Shown in pieces: positions 46,185 to 64,000 of a stretch of 64,000 nucleotides of DNA. Positions within the stretch are counted from its first letter, which is position 1. Every line of letters begins with the position of its first letter. The DNA is from Atherinomorus stipes (Eukaryota > Chordata > Actinopteri > Atheriniformes > Atherinidae). The stretch spans positions 310,001-374,000 of the forward strand of contig JALJCO010001050.1 in NCBI GenBank assembly GCA_023101725.1, written 5' to 3'. Below the pieces are notes generated by a model, which was not told the origin of the DNA, did not search any database, and worked only from the letters and a program-made list of their open reading frames with translations. Made by a program: the position numbers and the translations under genes.

Positions 46185-46670
46185 ACAGTCGTCCTCAAAA
46201 CTATTCATACCCTCAAATTAAATAAGGAAAAAAATCAGCTGACAGTGAAAAAAGATGAAGTTGACAAACCTAATAATAAATAAAAATTCTATGAAAATTG
46301 TGACATTGGTTTTGAATTGTGGTTTGAAAAAAATATTAAAAACAAACCACAAAAATAAAACAAGTAAACAAGCATGATGGGGCTCCGATGCAAAAATTTT
46401 GTTGAGCAACACTTTGAGGAAATCACTGCAATCAGGTGTTTTCACTAATGCTCAGAAAGAACTTCTACATGTGTTTGGGACAGTTTTGTTTGCTTTTTTA
46501 TATTTTTTATTTCCAAACACAATTCAAAATCAATATTTTATTTCATTAAATAATAATTTTGTAAATTTTATTTATTATTAGTTTCTTTAATTTTGTGTTA
46601 TTTGAATTACTATTGTGAATTTAGTGTTTTCTTTGATTGGAGGGTATGAACAATTTTAAAGGACGACTGT
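46185..46670. mobile_element. Palindromic Tc1-type MITE
   Basis: Inverted ends ACAGTCGTCCTCAAAACTAT (left) and complement of ACAGTCGTCCTTTAAAATTG (right), both followed by TTCATACCCTC, in a TA-rich context. It is about 486 bp and non-coding. Confidence 0.85.
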
Positions 46671-46734
46671 ATACATATAATGTATATAATGTATAAATGT
46701 TTTATTTCTCTTTGAATGGGTCATTTACTGTATA

Positions 46735-47074
46735 TCTACTTGCTATGGGTCCACACACTTGACAGCTGCCATAGTTGCACCATTTTTACTATGGTGTCTC
46801 TAAATAGACAAACAACTAGCAGCGACAGCACTGTTTGGGATAAGTAACATCTTAAGGGGTACACAGAAGACAGTACACGTGTACAAAGTGTTGAAGTAAT
46901 AACCTGTAGTGCAGTCATCGCTGCACCTGAGGCAACTGGATCCACTCACACGTGAAAATATGTTGATGTCTGGAAAAATTTTGGCCACTGGTGGCCACCG
47001 TCCATTCACTACTGTGCTTGTTGCTTTAAGCCATCTTCAACACTAGATGTCAGTAATTCCTACGCATTGTACCT
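46735..47074 (-). mobile_element. Inverted copy of the AGGTACA MITE family
   Basis: Read on the minus strand from 47074 it starts AGGTACAATGCGTAGGAATT and ACTGACATCTAGTG, matching 33461 onward; TTAA follows at 47075-47078. The distal end was not found. Confidence 0.65.
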
Positions 47075-47708
47075 TTAATGTATGCAAATATAAATGAACT
47101 CTTAAAGTTTTTGTTTGACATGATCTGAATATTTTAAACCTCAATATAAAGAATGTGATGGTTATTTGTTGCCCAAAGAACAAAAATGACTGCTTAGGAT
47201 TAAGATTACATTTTGATACTGTAGTTCAGGGCTACAATCCAGAAAGTTTTCCATGTCTCCATGCGCCAACACAAGTTAATGAGTCATTGTGCAGAGCTTG
47301 ATTGGCTATTGGATCTATCTAATTTGAGTCCGGTACTGTATGTTAGGGCAGGGAGAGATGGAAACTTGCTGGATTGTGACCCTCGTAGGACTGAATTGAG
47401 TAGCCCTAGTTCCTTTTTATGATTCAATATGAATGGAAATGACTGTGTTAAATTAGCATGAGATACAGCTGAGTATCCAAATCCAAGCTGTATCTCCAGG
47501 GATTATAGTAAAATGAAATAACACTACAGAACATTTCACTACAGAAAGGATGCCAAAAAAACTGTCTTAAAAAACTCAAAAAATAGAAAAGAAGACACAT
47601 TTATTTTGGTTTCTTTGAGATTTAAACACAAATGTCCATGCCTCATCTGAGCTGTCTGATGTAAAACTCAGTTCAGATCATCTGAGAGGTTGTAGCTTCT
47701 GTGCCAGA

Positions 47709-47710
47709 CA

Positions 47711-47746
<36 letters not shown>
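47709..47746. repeat. (CA)n microsatellite
   Basis: About 19 CA units. Confidence 0.95.
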
Positions 47747-47749
<3 letters not shown>

Positions 47750-49390
47750 GAGAACTTTTTAGCTGAGAATACTTGTGTGTTAAATCTTATGACTCGGATT
47801 TGTCTCAACTAGTCAATGACTATCCACGCTGCGCACATGATGCTCATTACGATGAATGTAATCGAATGAACAGGGACGACTTCAGAACATGCGCATGTGG
47901 AATTAAGAGTGGGGTCGTCCTGCATGTGACACCAGCCCTTTAGTGCCACAGATAGAGGCCCAACCTGATACATGTCCAAAATATCTTTTCTTTAAAGTCA
48001 CTTTCCTTATTTGCCCTGATTTCATGGGTGAGGGTTTTGTGTTACGTTGTGTTAAACACTTGGTGATTGGAAGCAGGGAATTTCCTGGAGCTTCTAGGAC
48101 AAGCTAAGAGGATTTTCCATCTTAGCTTCTCACCAACTGTCACAAACAGTCTGTCACCTGCAGGGGATCCCTTTGAGAAGAGAGGCTACTCAGATGTGTG
48201 CTTGTGGAGGGAGATCTTTTTTCATTTGTAAAAGCGTCCCAAAAACTAGACAAATGAGCACTTAGCAATTAGCGAAGGGAAGCAATTAGACATGACATGA
48301 TGAACTTTCTTGCAGCAATGTGGGATATTGTTTTGAGAACAAAATGCTTTCAAAACCATTTAGACAGATTGTGCAACAGTCACACTTTGATGCAATCTTT
48401 TCTCTGCTCTGTCAACACATATGTGATAGATTACAAGTCTGACCTTAGACACAGGAGGGCAATTACACTTTCTATGTCTCTGTACAGATTTCACAAAGCC
48501 CTCAGCTTTGGAATGAAAACCAAAATCTTCTAAGAAGCTTCCAGAAAGTGAGAAACATTTAAAAATAACTCATAATCAGTCTGAATGTATCAGTATGTCT
48601 GGTCATGATGGAAATAACACAGCAGAATGAAAATCTGTAGCTATGCTGCTCTCTTTGCTCTGCAGTTCACTGGTTGGTTCTAATACTGAAATCCTCTTTG
48701 TGATAATGACGTGGTGCCGCTGATAGAAAGCAGGATTAACCCATGCATAGAAAGAGAGCATGTCATAAATAGAGCTCCATGGAGCACTTAACAGGACAGT
48801 ACCACTTACTCTATTCAGCTCAGTGCTCTGGGCTGTGAGTGCTTTATCCCACATAAAAGTACGGTCCAAAAAAGAAAAAAACCTCTAAGATTTCAGGAAC
48901 ATCAGCACAGCCACTCCACAGCAACGCTCTGCTGCTGGCATCATTACCACGGTGACACCCTCTCAGTGGGAGAATCTCCTAGGTGACGCCCTCTGTTGAC
49001 ACGCCCAGAGGTGGCTGGTGTCTCTCTGTAGGCAGGTGCATCCTGTGCACGGGCAGACGGAGTCGTCTCGCAAAGGTTTTTCTGTTTTTCAGCTTCCCAG
49101 CTAGTTTGAAAAGCAACAGCAGAGTAAACAGCACACTCTGGGATCCAAGTATCACATTTGTTTTGCAAACTGCAAACTTTATAGTGTTTACTAAACTTGG
49201 ATTATGTCTCTCACAAGGATTCAAGGAGGGATTTCAAGCAGTCAGTGTGTTTTCTGTTCCCTAAAGTAACCTTCAGCTGTTGGATATCTTCTGATATTTT
49301 GTAAATTCACTCTAAAGACGAGAAACTGTTGCAGTGAGTGGCTGCAAAACAAGGCTGAGGTGCTGGCTTCAGAGTCTGACCTTGGGGAGG
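47747..49390. other. No coding exon before the retina-type IMPDH1 exon; putative upstream regulatory region
   Basis: No convincing ORF. GGATTA (CRX-type TAATCC) occurs at 48733-48738 and 49199-49204 upstream of the retina-type exon, but single 6-mers are weak evidence. Confidence 0.35.
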
Positions 49391-49392
49391 CG

Positions 49393-64000
<14,608 letters not shown>

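Noticed and set aside
48733..49204. CRX sites controlling the retina-type IMPDH1 exon
   Set aside because: Two isolated GGATTA 6-mers are expected by chance in this length; kept only as a note.

Overview
The window is vertebrate nuclear DNA, almost certainly from a teleost fish. It has short exons with GT/AG introns, sortilin and IMPDH1 orthologues, and a dense load of fish-type transposons: Tc1/mariner, hAT, PIF/Harbinger-like, TTAA-target MITEs, an L2-clade LINE, a tRNA-derived SINE and a Ty3/gypsy element. Long (TA)n tracts occur throughout. Bacterial features such as operons, Shine-Dalgarno sites or CRISPR arrays are neither expected nor seen.

Layout. Positions 1-12,333 (minus strand) hold eleven coding exons of a sortilin (SORT1-like) receptor: signal peptide, propeptide and the first part of the VPS10 beta-propeller. 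The gene continues off the left edge, and its introns carry Tc1, SINE and hAT insertions. Positions 14,750-16,170 (minus) hold a small, unrecognised single-pass membrane protein gene with a CpG-rich first exon and a polyadenylation signal. Positions 16,500-20,280 are a repeat mosaic: a Harbinger-like MITE with a second element inside it, and an L2 LINE 3' end.

Positions 20,286-30,985 (minus) are bounded by two identical 94-bp LTR-type segments. They contain a Ty3/gypsy retrotransposon with a tRNA-Leu type primer site, a gag fragment, a zinc-knuckle ORF and a 1,028-codon pol ORF. A TTAA-flanked element with a HARBI1-like fragment interrupts gag. Between pol and the left LTR segment lies an unrelated coiled-coil gene (21,244-23,988, minus). 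It is built from 42-residue repeats, thirteen of them nearly identical, and has its own promoter with a TATA box, two CRE-like sites and three RFX X-box-like motifs. Its frame is broken at several places inside the repeat array.

Positions 31,000-49,300 contain no gene I can support. They hold nested DNA transposons (hAT with a BED zinc-finger relic, Tc1 split by a TTAA MITE, fold-back elements) and two stretches that look like sequencing or assembly artefacts. Both artefacts start at the same GC-rich core of a repeat that is intact at 16,600-17,230.

Positions 49,393-64,000 (plus) hold the 5' two thirds of IMPDH1, the rate-limiting enzyme of guanine nucleotide synthesis. The retina-type alternative first coding exon is present and joins in frame to the ordinary start-codon exon. 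The most interesting signal is an in-frame 78-bp cassette exon (55,387-55,464), 157 bp downstream of the start-codon exon, that is a diverged duplicate of that exon's second half. If included it adds a second copy of the N-terminal segment in the region that governs IMPDH filament assembly.
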